A program made the position numbers and the translations under genes. A stretch of DNA of 11,635 bases from Oscillospiraceae bacterium (GTDB lineage Bacteria > Bacillota > Clostridia > Oscillospirales > Oscillospiraceae): positions 1-11,635 of the forward strand of contig JAHHSH010000052.1 in NCBI GenBank assembly GCA_020025345.1, in the 5' to 3' direction. Positions 1 to 5,168 of this stretch are shown here, piece after piece (the first letter of the stretch is position 1; every line of letters starts with the position of its first letter). A model generated the notes under the pieces. It saw only the letters and a program-made list of their open reading frames with translations. It did no database searches and had not been told where the DNA came from.

Positions 1-1174
1 TATGCAGCATGGGAACCAGACCACCCAGCGGCGTCAGGGTATCGTGCATATTATTAACGGTACCGGTGGTAAAGGATGTCGTAACTGTGGTGAAGAGCGA
101 GGAGAGCGTAACGCCAAAGCGCATCTCCTTACCCTCCATGCTGCCCATGGACTGATCCAGTCCTGCGGCGGCTAAGTTGGGATTCCCCTGCCATTCAGCC
201 CAGAAGCAAAGTCCCAGACCCAGCACGAACAAAAGGCTCATTGCAAGGAAGATACTGCGGCCTTCCTGTCCGAAGCAGCGGCCGGTAAGGGATGTCCTGT
301 GCGGTACCAGCGCATCCTTGGACGTCTTTTCCATGCGGCTTCTCCGGCCATCCCGTGCCATCTTGCCAAAGGCAATGACGCAGGAACCGGGCAGCAGCAT
401 CATGGCGTACATTTCAATCAGGTTGGTCAGCACGGTGGGGTTCTCAATGGGGGTTGCGGAGTTTGCGCCCAGGAAACCGCCGCCGTTGGTACCCAGATGC
501 TTAATGATCTCAAGCGCCGCAACAGGGCCGGTAGCAATGATCTGCCTTGTTCCTTCCAGTGTGTCCACCACGATGTTTCCGCTCAGGTTCTGGGGAACAC
601 CCTGCCACACCAGCAGCAATCCGCCCACGATGGAAAACGGAAGCAGAATCCGGGTGGTTATGCGGATGAGATCCATATAGAAGTTACCTACCGAGGTTTT
701 GGAGTGCCCCGTAATGCCGCGGATAAAAGCGGCACAGGCGGCATATCCGCTGCCCGCCGAGACAAACATCATAAAGGTAATGACCAGCATCTGGGAAAGA
801 TACGTCAGCCCAGTTTCACCGGCATAATGCTGCAGGTTGGTGTTGGTCATAAAGCTGATGATGGTGTTGAAGCTCAGATCCGGCCCCATGGAACCCACTC
901 CGTTCGGATTAAAGAACAGGAGATTCTGGATTCGCAAAACCAGATACCCCAAAAGCATCATCACACCGTTGGTGGCCAGCAGCGCACCGGCATATTGTTT
1001 CCAGTCCATTTGCTGTGCCGGATGAACTCCGCCCAGACGATAAATCGCTCCATCTACCCGGTCAAATACCACATCGGCCGCCGTCGGCTTGTTGGCCATA
1101 ATATGGTAGAAATATTTACCGACCGGAAGCAGCAGCACCAGATAAATCAGGAGCGCAACAATCAGTTCAAACAT
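1..1174 (-). CDS. kdpA: Potassium-transporting ATPase subunit KdpA (3' end beyond window)
   Basis: KdpA is the channel-like subunit of the KdpFABC P-type pump, which takes up K+ with high affinity when external potassium is scarce; it binds and passes K+ in the cytoplasmic membrane. The frame opens at ATG 1174 (MFELIVALLIYLVLLLPVGK) and stays open to the window edge, giving about 391 of the family's usual 550-600 residues. Selectivity-filter segments of the family are visible in order: TNTNLQHYAGE, GSGYAACAAF, GTNGGGFLGANSA followed by ENPTVLTN, and near the edge a TGTVNNMHD stretch. Many hydrophobic spans alternate with these loops. A GGAAGGAG ribosome site lies just upstream, in the gap after kdpF, whose stop is 15 nt before this start. 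kdpB and kdpC would be expected to the left, outside the window. The identification is firm. Confidence 0.97.
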   Translation of the reverse strand, partial: MFELIVALLIYLVLLLPVGKYFYHIMANKPTAADVVFDRVDGAIYRLGGVHPAQQMDWKQYAGALLATNGVMMLLGYLVLRIQNLLFFNPNGVGSMGPDLSFNTIISFMTNTNLQHYAGETGLTYLSQMLVITFMMFVSAGSGYAACAAFIRGITGHSKTSVGNFYMDLIRITTRILLPFSIVGGLLLVWQGVPQNLSGNIVVDTLEGTRQIIATGPVAALEIIKHLGTNGGGFLGANSATPIENPTVLTNLIEMYAMMLLPGSCVIAFGKMARDGRRSRMEKTSKDALVPHRTSLTGRCFGQEGRSIFLAMSLLFVLGLGLCFWAEWQGNPNLAAAGLDQSMGSMEGKEMRFGVTLSSLFTTVTTSFTTGTVNNMHDTLTPLGGLVPMLH

Positions 1175-1189
1175 AGCCGCTCCTTCCCA

Positions 1190-1267
1190 TCAAAAGCGTT
1201 CGGGATGAACCAGAGCATACACAAGGTAGCCGCCGATCCCCAGCGCCAAAAGCAAGAGTATTGTCAT
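1190..1267 (-). CDS. kdpF: KdpF small subunit of the potassium-transporting ATPase
   Basis: This 25-codon ORF encodes MTILLLLALGIGGYLVYALV followed by HPERF. KdpF is a single-span peptide that stabilises the KdpABC complex in the membrane, and the family signature GYLVYALxxxExF is clear. Length fits the usual 25-30 residues. ATG 1267 is preceded by a near-perfect AAGGAGGAA site, and kdpA starts 15 nt after its stop, so translation is probably coupled. It is easily missed by automated calling because of its size. Confidence 0.93.
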   Translation of the reverse strand: MTILLLLALGIGGYLVYALVHPERF

Positions 1268-1277
1268 ATGTTCCTCC

Positions 1278-1397
1278 TTATTTGCTGCGGCGGGCTGCAG
1301 CGATGCGTTTCACCGCACGTCCCGTCAGCATACACGCGGCAAACGCCGCCAGCGTGATTGCTATCAAGCACAATCTAAATACATAGAATTCATTCAT
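1278..1397 (-). CDS. 39-aa single-span membrane peptide preceding kdpF
   Basis: The ORF starts at ATG 1397 behind an AAAAGGAGAC site and ends at a TAA that forms part of the kdpF ribosome-binding region. It encodes a short N-terminus (MNEFYVF), one hydrophobic helix of about 20 residues (LCLIAITLAAFAACML) and a strongly basic tail (GRAVKRIAAARRSK), predicting a cytoplasmic C-terminus by the positive-inside rule. No family is recognised. Position (10 nt before kdpF), a good ribosome site and the transmembrane plus basic-tail design suggest a real gene co-expressed with the Kdp pump, possibly an accessory or regulatory peptide; that role is inference. Confidence 0.7.
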   Translation of the reverse strand: MNEFYVFRLCLIAITLAAFAACMLTGRAVKRIAAARRSK

Positions 1398-1411
1398 TGC
1401 AAAGTCTCCTT

Positions 1412-1510
1412 TTATTCTTCAGCCATGATTTGGCCGTTACACCAAGATAACAAAAGCCATACAGCACCAATTGAGATGGCCAAAAACGTGAGTACCATAA
1501 GGTCTAACAT
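1412..1510 (-). CDS. 32-aa single-span membrane peptide, first small ORF of the kdp string
   Basis: ATG 1510 follows a strong TTGGAGGTGA site. The product is an acidic start (MLDLMVL), one hydrophobic helix (TFLAISIGAVWLLLSW) and a short CNGQIMAEE tail. It ends 14 nt before the next small ORF. Other bacteria also carry short membrane ORFs of about 30-35 residues just upstream of kdpF with a Trp-Cys-like end to the helix; the resemblance is from memory and weak. It lacks the GYLVYAL signature, so it is not a second KdpF. A function tied to the Kdp complex is inferred from position only. Confidence 0.68.
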   Translation of the reverse strand: MLDLMVLTFLAISIGAVWLLLSWCNGQIMAEE

Positions 1511-1604
1511 TCACTCACCTCCAAGCAGCACAAGTGTAGCACGCAGAATGTGAATAGAGGATTAGCAGACGCGGCTTAACATTAAAGAAGCATAAAGTTC
1601 CCCT

Positions 1605-1817
1605 TTATCCAAGGAACAAAGCCACGGGGAGCGCAAGGATCGCCGTGAACAGCGTCACTGCAAAGATCACTCCCACCGGCACCATAATAAAAAGAAGCGC
1701 AAAGGCCAAAAACGGATGTTTTGAGAAAATACGAGCAAGCCGCATTTCATTTTTCCCTTCAAAGGCTCTTCTCTTCGCCTCATCAAGGGATCTTGTCTTT
1801 GTCATAGCGAGCATCAT
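1605..1817 (-). CDS. Small membrane protein of unknown function upstream of the kdp genes
   Basis: The frame is open from ATG 1859 (84 codons), but that ATG has no ribosome site. ATG 1817 has AGAGAGGG seven bases upstream, so the 70-aa form starting MMLAMTKTRS is preferred. The N-terminal half is charged and soluble-looking (RSLDEAKRRAFEGKNEMRLA); the C-terminal half is one long or two short hydrophobic helices (FLAFALLFIMVPVGVIFAVT, then ALPVALFLG). No family is recognised. It ends 94 nt before the first kdp small ORF, with only a weak 6-bp hairpin between, so read-through into kdp is possible. An overlapping frame on the opposite strand is less protein-like. Confidence 0.5.
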   Translation of the reverse strand: MMLAMTKTRSLDEAKRRAFEGKNEMRLARIFSKHPFLAFALLFIMVPVGVIFAVTLFTAILALPVALFLG

Positions 1818-1998
1818 CCATCCACCCTCTCTTTCTGCCAGTATTTTATCTCCGCCCATCTAAAAGTGGGGTAAGGGGAAACTGCTTAAAATAAAAAATG
1901 TATAAAATCTGGCCTGTTTTCCGAAAAGGCAGAAAATCAGTTGCCAAAAGTCAGAACAGCGCACGGAAATCAGCTTAAAGCGCATTACAACAGGACAA

Positions 1999-2037
1999 AA
2001 AAGCCGAGAAGGACTTTTACAGTCCTTCTCGGCTTTT
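1999..2037 (-). terminator. Strong hairpin terminator (possibly bidirectional)
   Basis: A perfect 16-bp inverted repeat (1999-2014 and 2022-2037) encloses a 7-nt loop. On the minus strand it is followed by a run of T (the A tract at 1996-2002), as in an intrinsic terminator; on the plus strand the stem ends in TTTTCTTTATT, so it may work both ways. It lies about 67 bp past the stop of the truncated histidine kinase and was probably that gene's original terminator. Confidence 0.9.
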
Positions 2038-2103
2038 CTTTATTCCGATTGGCAATCCTACGCTCTTTCTACGGTATCTCCGATGGCCTTCCCTTCCATC
2101 GTT

Positions 2104-2205
2104 TTACTGCTCTACAGGGAAAATCACAGAAATCGTTGTACCGGAATTTTCCTTGCTCTGCAGCGTTATGGTTCCGTGATGGTATTGCACCACATGCTTG
2201 ACGCT
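2104..2205 (-). pseudogene. C-terminal remnant of a PhoR-type sensor histidine kinase
   Basis: Reading the minus strand from 2205 to the TAA at 2104-2106 gives 33 residues beginning SVKHVVQYHHGTITLQSKEN and ending GTTISVIFPVEQ. This is the last part of a histidine-kinase ATPase domain: the family has (L)SIVKHxVxxHGGxIxLxSxxGxGTTFxVxFP, covering the G2 box helix and the last two strands. Everything upstream (sensor, HisKA, N and G1 boxes) is missing; the residues before the match (KYLLR) are not kinase-like, and the frame meets a stop at 2233-2235. The fragment cannot be functional. The terminator at 1999-2037 is correctly placed behind it. A KdpD origin is less likely, since the sequence matches the PhoR class better. 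Deletion or insertion has probably removed the rest of a two-component system. Confidence 0.8.
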
Positions 2206-2411
2206 CCGCAACAAATATTTTGAATTTTCAAGTTAAAGCAAAAAGTACAGAAAAAGGTTGGAATTCGTATGAATCCATATCTTTTTCTGAAGGAAATTGT
2301 TTTCTCGTCCTTATCCTTTTTGGAATAATAGGGAATCTTAATATAGTTACCATCTTGTGTTTTCTTTTTCAGCGTTTTGTCGCCGCCTGGAATCGTTACA
2401 TATTTCTTCAC
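2166..2411 (-). CDS. Small basic ORF of unknown function, apparently truncated at its 3' end
   Basis: The likely start is GTG 2411, ten bases behind AAGGAG (VKKYVTIPGGDKTLKKK...); the frame also extends upstream to ATG 2474 without a ribosome site. The 81-residue product is Lys-rich (KKKTQDGNYIKIPYYSKKDK, then EKTISFRKRYGFIRI). The final part, from roughly 2230 onward, has odd composition (Cys-rich, NICCGASSMW) and overlaps the kinase remnant in a different frame, so the natural C-terminus is probably lost and the end shown is read-through into foreign sequence. No family is recognised. It follows the 44-aa membrane peptide on the same strand and shares its AT-rich composition, unlike the GC-rich genes to the right. 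Confidence 0.5.
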   Translation of the reverse strand: MKKYVTIPGGDKTLKKKTQDGNYIKIPYYSKKDKDEKTISFRKRYGFIRIPTFFCTFCFNLKIQNICCGASSMWCNTITEP

Positions 2412-2486
2412 AAACAAATCTCTCCTTTTCAAAGTGTGATTCACTTTTGATATTTGCGCCCCTGTCATATCCACGAAAAAGGCATA

Positions 2487-2621
2487 TCAATTTTCGCTCT
2501 TTTCCAAATATTGTTCATAATCTTCATCACTCTTTTTAGAAACCGTCGCAAGTGCGACAACGAAAGTTGCAACGATTGCGCCTACAAACGCGCCGGCAAC
2601 AAATCCAATAAACACACTCAC
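2487..2621 (-). CDS. 44-aa single-span membrane peptide (DUF3789-like design)
   Basis: GTG 2621 is preceded by AGAAGGGAGGG at good spacing. The product has a glycine/alanine-rich helix (FIGFVAGAFVGAIVATFVVA) followed by a charged tail (KKSDEDYEQYLEKSEN). The layout, with a Gly-rich helix right at the N-terminus and an acidic tail, resembles the small DUF3789-type proteins common in Firmicute mobile elements and phages, but the sequence is too short for a firm assignment. It belongs to an AT-rich two-gene cassette with the ORF at 2166-2411 and is followed closely by it. The function is unknown. Confidence 0.6.
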   Translation of the reverse strand: MSVFIGFVAGAFVGAIVATFVVALATVSKKSDEDYEQYLEKSEN

Positions 2622-2670
2622 AAAATTTTCCCTCCCTTCTAATACCCGTGATAGGCATCGTGAATAAAAA

Positions 2671-2690
2671 AAGACAGCTCTCGCTGTCTT
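2671..2690 (-). terminator. Second hairpin of a tandem terminator
   Basis: An 8-bp stem (2671-2678 with 2683-2690) and a 4-nt loop are followed on the minus strand by a T run (A tract at 2665-2670). It is downstream of the lipoprotein gene and of the hairpin at 2701-2729, as a back-up stop before the AT-rich cassette. Confidence 0.8.
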
Positions 2691-2700
2691 ATAAAAGAAA

Positions 2701-2729
2701 AAAGGCAGCTGCTAAAAGCAACTGCCTTT
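2701..2729 (-). terminator. First hairpin of a tandem terminator behind the lipoprotein gene
   Basis: A 13-bp stem with one G-T type mismatch (2701-2713 with 2717-2729) and a 3-nt loop begins 13 bp past the lipoprotein stop. The minus-strand side is T-rich (from the purine tract 2692-2700). Together with 2671-2690 it isolates the lipoprotein transcript from the leftward genes. Confidence 0.82.
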
Positions 2730-2741
2730 CATATAGCTTTC

Positions 2742-3806
2742 TTAATACAGGGCGTAGATCATGTAATAATCACTCTGGCCGTACTCATCTGCATCAGCAT
2801 GATACTCCACCAAAACACGGATAGTGTACTGTTTGGTCAACTCTTCCCCATCAAGCGCACAGAGCGAATAGTAAAGGCTCTCGACCTCGCCCCGAACAAG
2901 TTCCTCTAAATATGCTTGACCGCCCATTTCACCCAATTCCTTTCGGGTGATATCATCCGGTGGCAAATAACCGGCGTTATCCACGGTTAGGGAATAATCG
3001 ATCCCAGCGAAATAATTGAGCGCATAGTCATTTCCGTAGGCCATGGCCGCATCACAATCGTAGTAAACCTCCGGCTCCGGCTCCGGCTTCAGCGTGGGAG
3101 AAGGCGCCGGAGTCGGAGTGGGAGAGGGAGTCGGAGTGGGAGTAGGTGTAGGCGGCGGAGTGGGAGTAGGAGTGGGAGTAGGAGTGGGAGTAGGAGTGGG
3201 AGTAGGCCGCACAGGCTCCGGAGTCGGAGTCGGCTTGTGATTAGGCTTTGCGGAGGCGGGTTTACTCGGAGTGCTGTTATCGCCGCTCTCATTCTTATCT
3301 TTGTTTTCCTCTTCATTGGGCTTGCTCGGCTTATTGGGTTTGCTCGTTTCTTCCTTGGGAGGTGTAGTTACGTCCGTAGCCTCAACCACCGTCTGACCAC
3401 TCTGATCAGCGATGTTCCCACTCTCGTCTACGGTATAGCCCTCCACAGGCTTGCCGGCATCATCCACCACCTGCTTCTTTCCATCCTTGCCGGTGGCGAC
3501 ATAGACGGATTTGCCATCCAGCTTGCCCGGGGGCTTGGGGAGATTCTTGGCCTTCTCTGCGGGGATCGCGATCTTGCCATCCTTTCCGATGATGTTGCCG
3601 TCCTTGTCAAAGGCAAACTCAGTGAGGGCCTTGCCGTCCTTACCTACCACGGTCTTATGCCCATCCTTATCGACGGAGACATACATCTCCTTCTCCTTGT
3701 GGGTATGCGTATCTTTGTTCTTCTTGCCACCGCAGCCGGTGACGGACAGCAGCATCATAGCTGCCATCAGTAGCGCAAACCAGTGCTGAAATTCCATCTT
3801 CTTCAT
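2742..3806 (-). CDS. Surface lipoprotein with duplicated DGK/DGN module and Pro-Thr linker
   Basis: The 354-aa form starting MKKMEFQHWF at ATG 3806 is chosen because GGGAGGG lies seven bases upstream and the promoter -10 box (3850-3855) sits inside the longer open frame to 3911. A lipoprotein signal peptide ends in LLSVTGC, with the lipidated Cys at residue 25. Residues 41-89 and 101-146 are two copies of one module (YV-x-DGKK-x-VV-x-D-x-GK ... VD-x-x-GNI-x-D-x-x-G). A Lys/Pro/Glu-rich stretch and a Thr-Pro repeat of about 38 residues span about 147-246. The last 108 residues form a globular domain with two Cys and many Tyr (CDAAMAYGNDYALNYFAGID). It is probably anchored on the outer face of the membrane with the Pro-Thr stalk crossing the wall; function is not recognised. 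The divergent gene at 4079 carries the same module. Confidence 0.88.
   Translation of the reverse strand: MKKMEFQHWFALLMAAMMLLSVTGCGGKKNKDTHTHKEKEMYVSVDKDGHKTVVGKDGKALTEFAFDKDGNIIGKDGKIAIPAEKAKNLPKPPGKLDGKSVYVATGKDGKKQVVDDAGKPVEGYTVDESGNIADQSGQTVVEATDVTTPPKEETSKPNKPSKPNEEENKDKNESGDNSTPSKPASAKPNHKPTPTPEPVRPTPTPTPTPTPTPTPTPPPTPTPTPTPSPTPTPAPSPTLKPEPEPEVYYDCDAAMAYGNDYALNYFAGIDYSLTVDNAGYLPPDDITRKELGEMGGQAYLEELVRGEVESLYYSLCALDGEELTKQYTIRVLVEYHADADEYGQSDYYMIYALY
3093..3206. repeat. Imperfect hexanucleotide tandem repeat encoding Pro-Thr
   Basis: About 19 units of a 6-bp repeat (plus strand GGAGTG/GGAGTA, with GGAGTC, GGCGGA and similar variants) encode alternating Thr and Pro in the lipoprotein. 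Because the unit is two codons, gain or loss of units changes stalk length without shifting the frame. Confidence 0.9.
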
Positions 3807-3849
3807 AAAAAATCCCTCCCGGTATAAAAAATGAACTAATCTTGTTTTC

Positions 3850-3878
3850 ATTTTATCTCCACCTCGCCATTTCGTCAA
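3850..3878 (-). promoter_or_regulatory. Sigma-A-type promoter of the lipoprotein gene
   Basis: On the minus strand TTGACG (3878-3873) and TAAAAT (3855-3850) are separated by exactly 17 bp. Transcription would start near 3843, about 37 nt before the ATG at 3806, leaving room for the GGGAGGG ribosome site at 3814-3820. Position and spacing support the shorter lipoprotein start. Confidence 0.7.
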
Positions 3879-3879
3879 A
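3863..3879. repeat. Intergenic direct repeat, copy 1 (candidate operator)
   Basis: The 17-mer CTCGCCATTTCGTCAAA recurs at 4011-4026 with a single base missing. This copy covers the -35 box and part of the spacer of the leftward promoter, where a bound protein would block RNA polymerase. A regulatory role is inferred. Confidence 0.5.
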
Positions 3880-3956
3880 TCGTTTATCTTCATATAAGGA
3901 TTTTGCGCCAATATGTCGCATCTTTCTTTTATTAAGAGCAGGAATTTTCGGAATTA

Positions 3957-3985
3957 TTGACTTAACCAGCGATTAGTATTATGAT
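3957..3985 (+). promoter_or_regulatory. Sigma-A-type promoter of the 4079 gene
   Basis: TTGACT (3957-3962) and TATGAT (3980-3985) are separated by 17 bp. Initiation would fall near 3992, giving a leader of roughly 85 nt that contains the second direct repeat and two short GCGA-N3/4-TCGC palindromes (4000-4011, 4038-4048). Confidence 0.75.
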
Positions 3986-4010
3986 AGAATTATTCACAGG
4001 CGATATTTCG

Positions 4011-4026
4011 CTCGCCATTTGTCAAA
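4011..4026. repeat. Intergenic direct repeat, copy 2 (candidate operator)
   Basis: CTCGCCATTTGTCAAA matches copy 1 at 3863-3879 apart from one missing C. It lies about 20 nt downstream of the expected start of the rightward transcript, a roadblock position. Shared sites would let one regulator control both divergent genes; this is inference. Confidence 0.5.
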
Positions 4027-4078
4027 CACCTTTTACAGCGATTTTCGCCACAAATGAAAAGGGGGAGAGGAAAGGCGT

Positions 4079-4963
4079 ATGAAAATAACCATGATGGCAG
4101 GTCTGGCAAAACAGATCGCCAAAATCTCAGCGATGAGCGTTAAGGCGAAAGTAATTACGGCGGCTGCAGTGGTTGTCGTGGGCGCGGCAGCGGGAGGAAC
4201 GACCTACGCTGTAGTGCAGCATAACCGTGCTGCTGGAGCTGCGGCTAACGCAGAGAAGTATAAAATCCAGATCGTGGACGGCAAAAAGTCCGTTGTAGAC
4301 GATAAGGGCAAGGCAACAGAGCTGCTGGTTGATGAAAAAGGCAATATCGTTGACGATGCAGGTAATATCGTTGTGGCTGCAGAGAATGTGAAGCAGACGG
4401 CAGTGAATAAGAAGCCTGCAAAGAAAGACGACAGCGATAAAAAGAAGCCTGCGGATAACAAAGACTCCAAAGATGATGCGAAGCCGGACGAGAGCGAGGC
4501 TGTAACGCCCGACAGTGGCACTCAGGGGTCTGAGGCTGCCCCGGCCCCCGAGGTTCCTGCGCATGATGACGATGATTGGGAGGAACCTGATGATAATCCT
4601 ACAGCAAACAGATTGCCTGATCTTCCTGCGCCGGAACCGGAACCCGAACCAGAACCCGATGCGCCTGTGACGATCATTAAGGATGTTTCACCTATCACTG
4701 GATGGACAACTTATGAATCCAGCGTAGAAATGTGGAGTGTATTTGATTGCCGCACAACGGAAGAGCAGGCAGCTCACCCGATTGCCTTGCAGCTGCTTGG
4801 CGATAATGGCAGAGGCGGCGTGCATTGCGAGTTTGTATCTATGAGTGGGGAACTTGTAACTTATGATATTACGGAAGCAGGCGCTTTTGTGGAGTTGTTT
4901 GACGACGGAAGCCATAGGTACAATCCTCCCGGTGGCCTTATTAGTGATTCCCATAGCGGCTGA
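4079..4963 (+). CDS. Membrane-anchored surface protein sharing the DGK/DGN module
   Basis: ATG 4079 is preceded by a purine-rich GGGGGAGAGGAAAGG region. The 294-aa product has a basic N-terminus and one hydrophobic helix at about residues 24-46 (VITAAAVVVVGAAAGGTTYA), acting as an uncleaved anchor or a signal peptide; no lipobox is present. Residues 60-106 are one copy of the module found twice in the divergent lipoprotein (IVDGKKSVVDDKGKA, then VDEKGNIVDDAGNIVVAAEN). A long charged, low-complexity stretch (about 110-195: Lys/Asp-rich, then DDDDWEEPDD and an EPEPEPEPD run) leads to a C-terminal region of about 100 residues with two Cys (224, 250) and no recognised fold. It is the only plus-strand gene here. 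It is probably an extracytoplasmic partner or paralogue of the lipoprotein; function is unknown. Confidence 0.88.
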   Translation: MKITMMAGLAKQIAKISAMSVKAKVITAAAVVVVGAAAGGTTYAVVQHNRAAGAAANAEKYKIQIVDGKKSVVDDKGKATELLVDEKGNIVDDAGNIVVAAENVKQTAVNKKPAKKDDSDKKKPADNKDSKDDAKPDESEAVTPDSGTQGSEAAPAPEVPAHDDDDWEEPDDNPTANRLPDLPAPEPEPEPEPDAPVTIIKDVSPITGWTTYESSVEMWSVFDCRTTEEQAAHPIALQLLGDNGRGGVHCEFVSMSGELVTYDITEAGAFVELFDDGSHRYNPPGGLISDSHSG

Positions 4964-4979
4964 TAGAAAATAATCTCAA

Positions 4980-5013
4980 AAAACGCCTGATTTCTTGTGA
5001 AATCAGGCGTTTT
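4980..5013 (+). terminator. Hairpin terminator behind the 4079 gene
   Basis: A perfect 14-bp stem (4980-4993 with 5000-5013) with a 6-nt loop starts 17 bp past the stop codon of the plus-strand gene. The stem ends in TTTT on the plus strand and begins with an A run, so it could also act on the minus strand. Confidence 0.88.
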
Positions 5014-5015
5014 GA

Positions 5016-5060
5016 TGATTGCAGAGGCAGGAGTCGAACCTACGACCTCCGGGTTATGAG
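5016..5060 (-). other. 3' half of an initiator tRNA-Met (CAT), candidate att-site relic
   Basis: Read on the minus strand this is the 3' half of a tRNA: the whole anticodon loop CTCATAA (5060-5054, anticodon CAT at 5058-5056), 3' anticodon strand CCCGG, variable loop AGGTC, a paired T arm GTAGG/TTCGACT/CCTGC, acceptor strand CTCTGCA, discriminator A and TCA where CCA might have been. The CCC after the loop is the initiator hallmark. Upstream of the loop the match ends abruptly: 5061-5065 cannot pair with CCGGG, and no D arm or 5' acceptor strand follows. It is therefore not a working tRNA. A tRNA 3' fragment broken at the anticodon loop is what tyrosine-integrase elements leave at their distal att site. 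Confidence 0.85.
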
Positions 5061-5168
5061 TTTATTAATTTAGCCCACATCGACTGAAATAATTGTTTTC
5101 AATCACTGTATTGCGCTTATCTCGCAGGTAAATTGCAGTTCGAGCGAGGTTCACCGTTTGCTGGGATT

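Noticed and set aside
299..1357. Long plus-strand open frame (352 codons) opposite the kdp genes
   Set aside because: The minus strand encodes unmistakable KdpA and KdpF here; the plus-strand product is His/Gln-rich with no domain, a typical antisense shadow.
1511..1604. Possible kdp promoter, KdpE site or c-di-AMP (ydaO) riboswitch upstream of the kdp micro-ORFs
   Set aside because: No -35/-10 pair with acceptable matches was found, the 94-bp space is too short for a ydaO riboswitch, and the only structure is a weak 6-bp hairpin at 1592-1608 without a T tract.
1860..1998. Possible promoter (TATACA-like box near 1900) for the small membrane protein
   Set aside because: The -10-like sequence lacks a matching -35 at proper distance; nothing else is supported in this stretch.
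3093..3206. CRISPR-like array
   Set aside because: The repeats are 6-bp tandem units without spacers and lie in frame within a coding sequence.
3807..3911. Upstream extension of the lipoprotein frame to ATG 3911
   Set aside because: The extension would place the promoter inside the gene and 35 residues before a proper lipoprotein signal; only ATG 3806 has a good ribosome site.
5061..5168. Minus-strand reading ending TAATAA before the tRNA relic that contains ARTAIYLRD, reminiscent of the start of serine recombinases
   Set aside because: The likeness covers only a few residues, there is no start codon with a ribosome site, and no catalytic Ser context follows. The stretch is treated as non-coding; an imperfect palindrome at 5085-5101 is also too weak to call.
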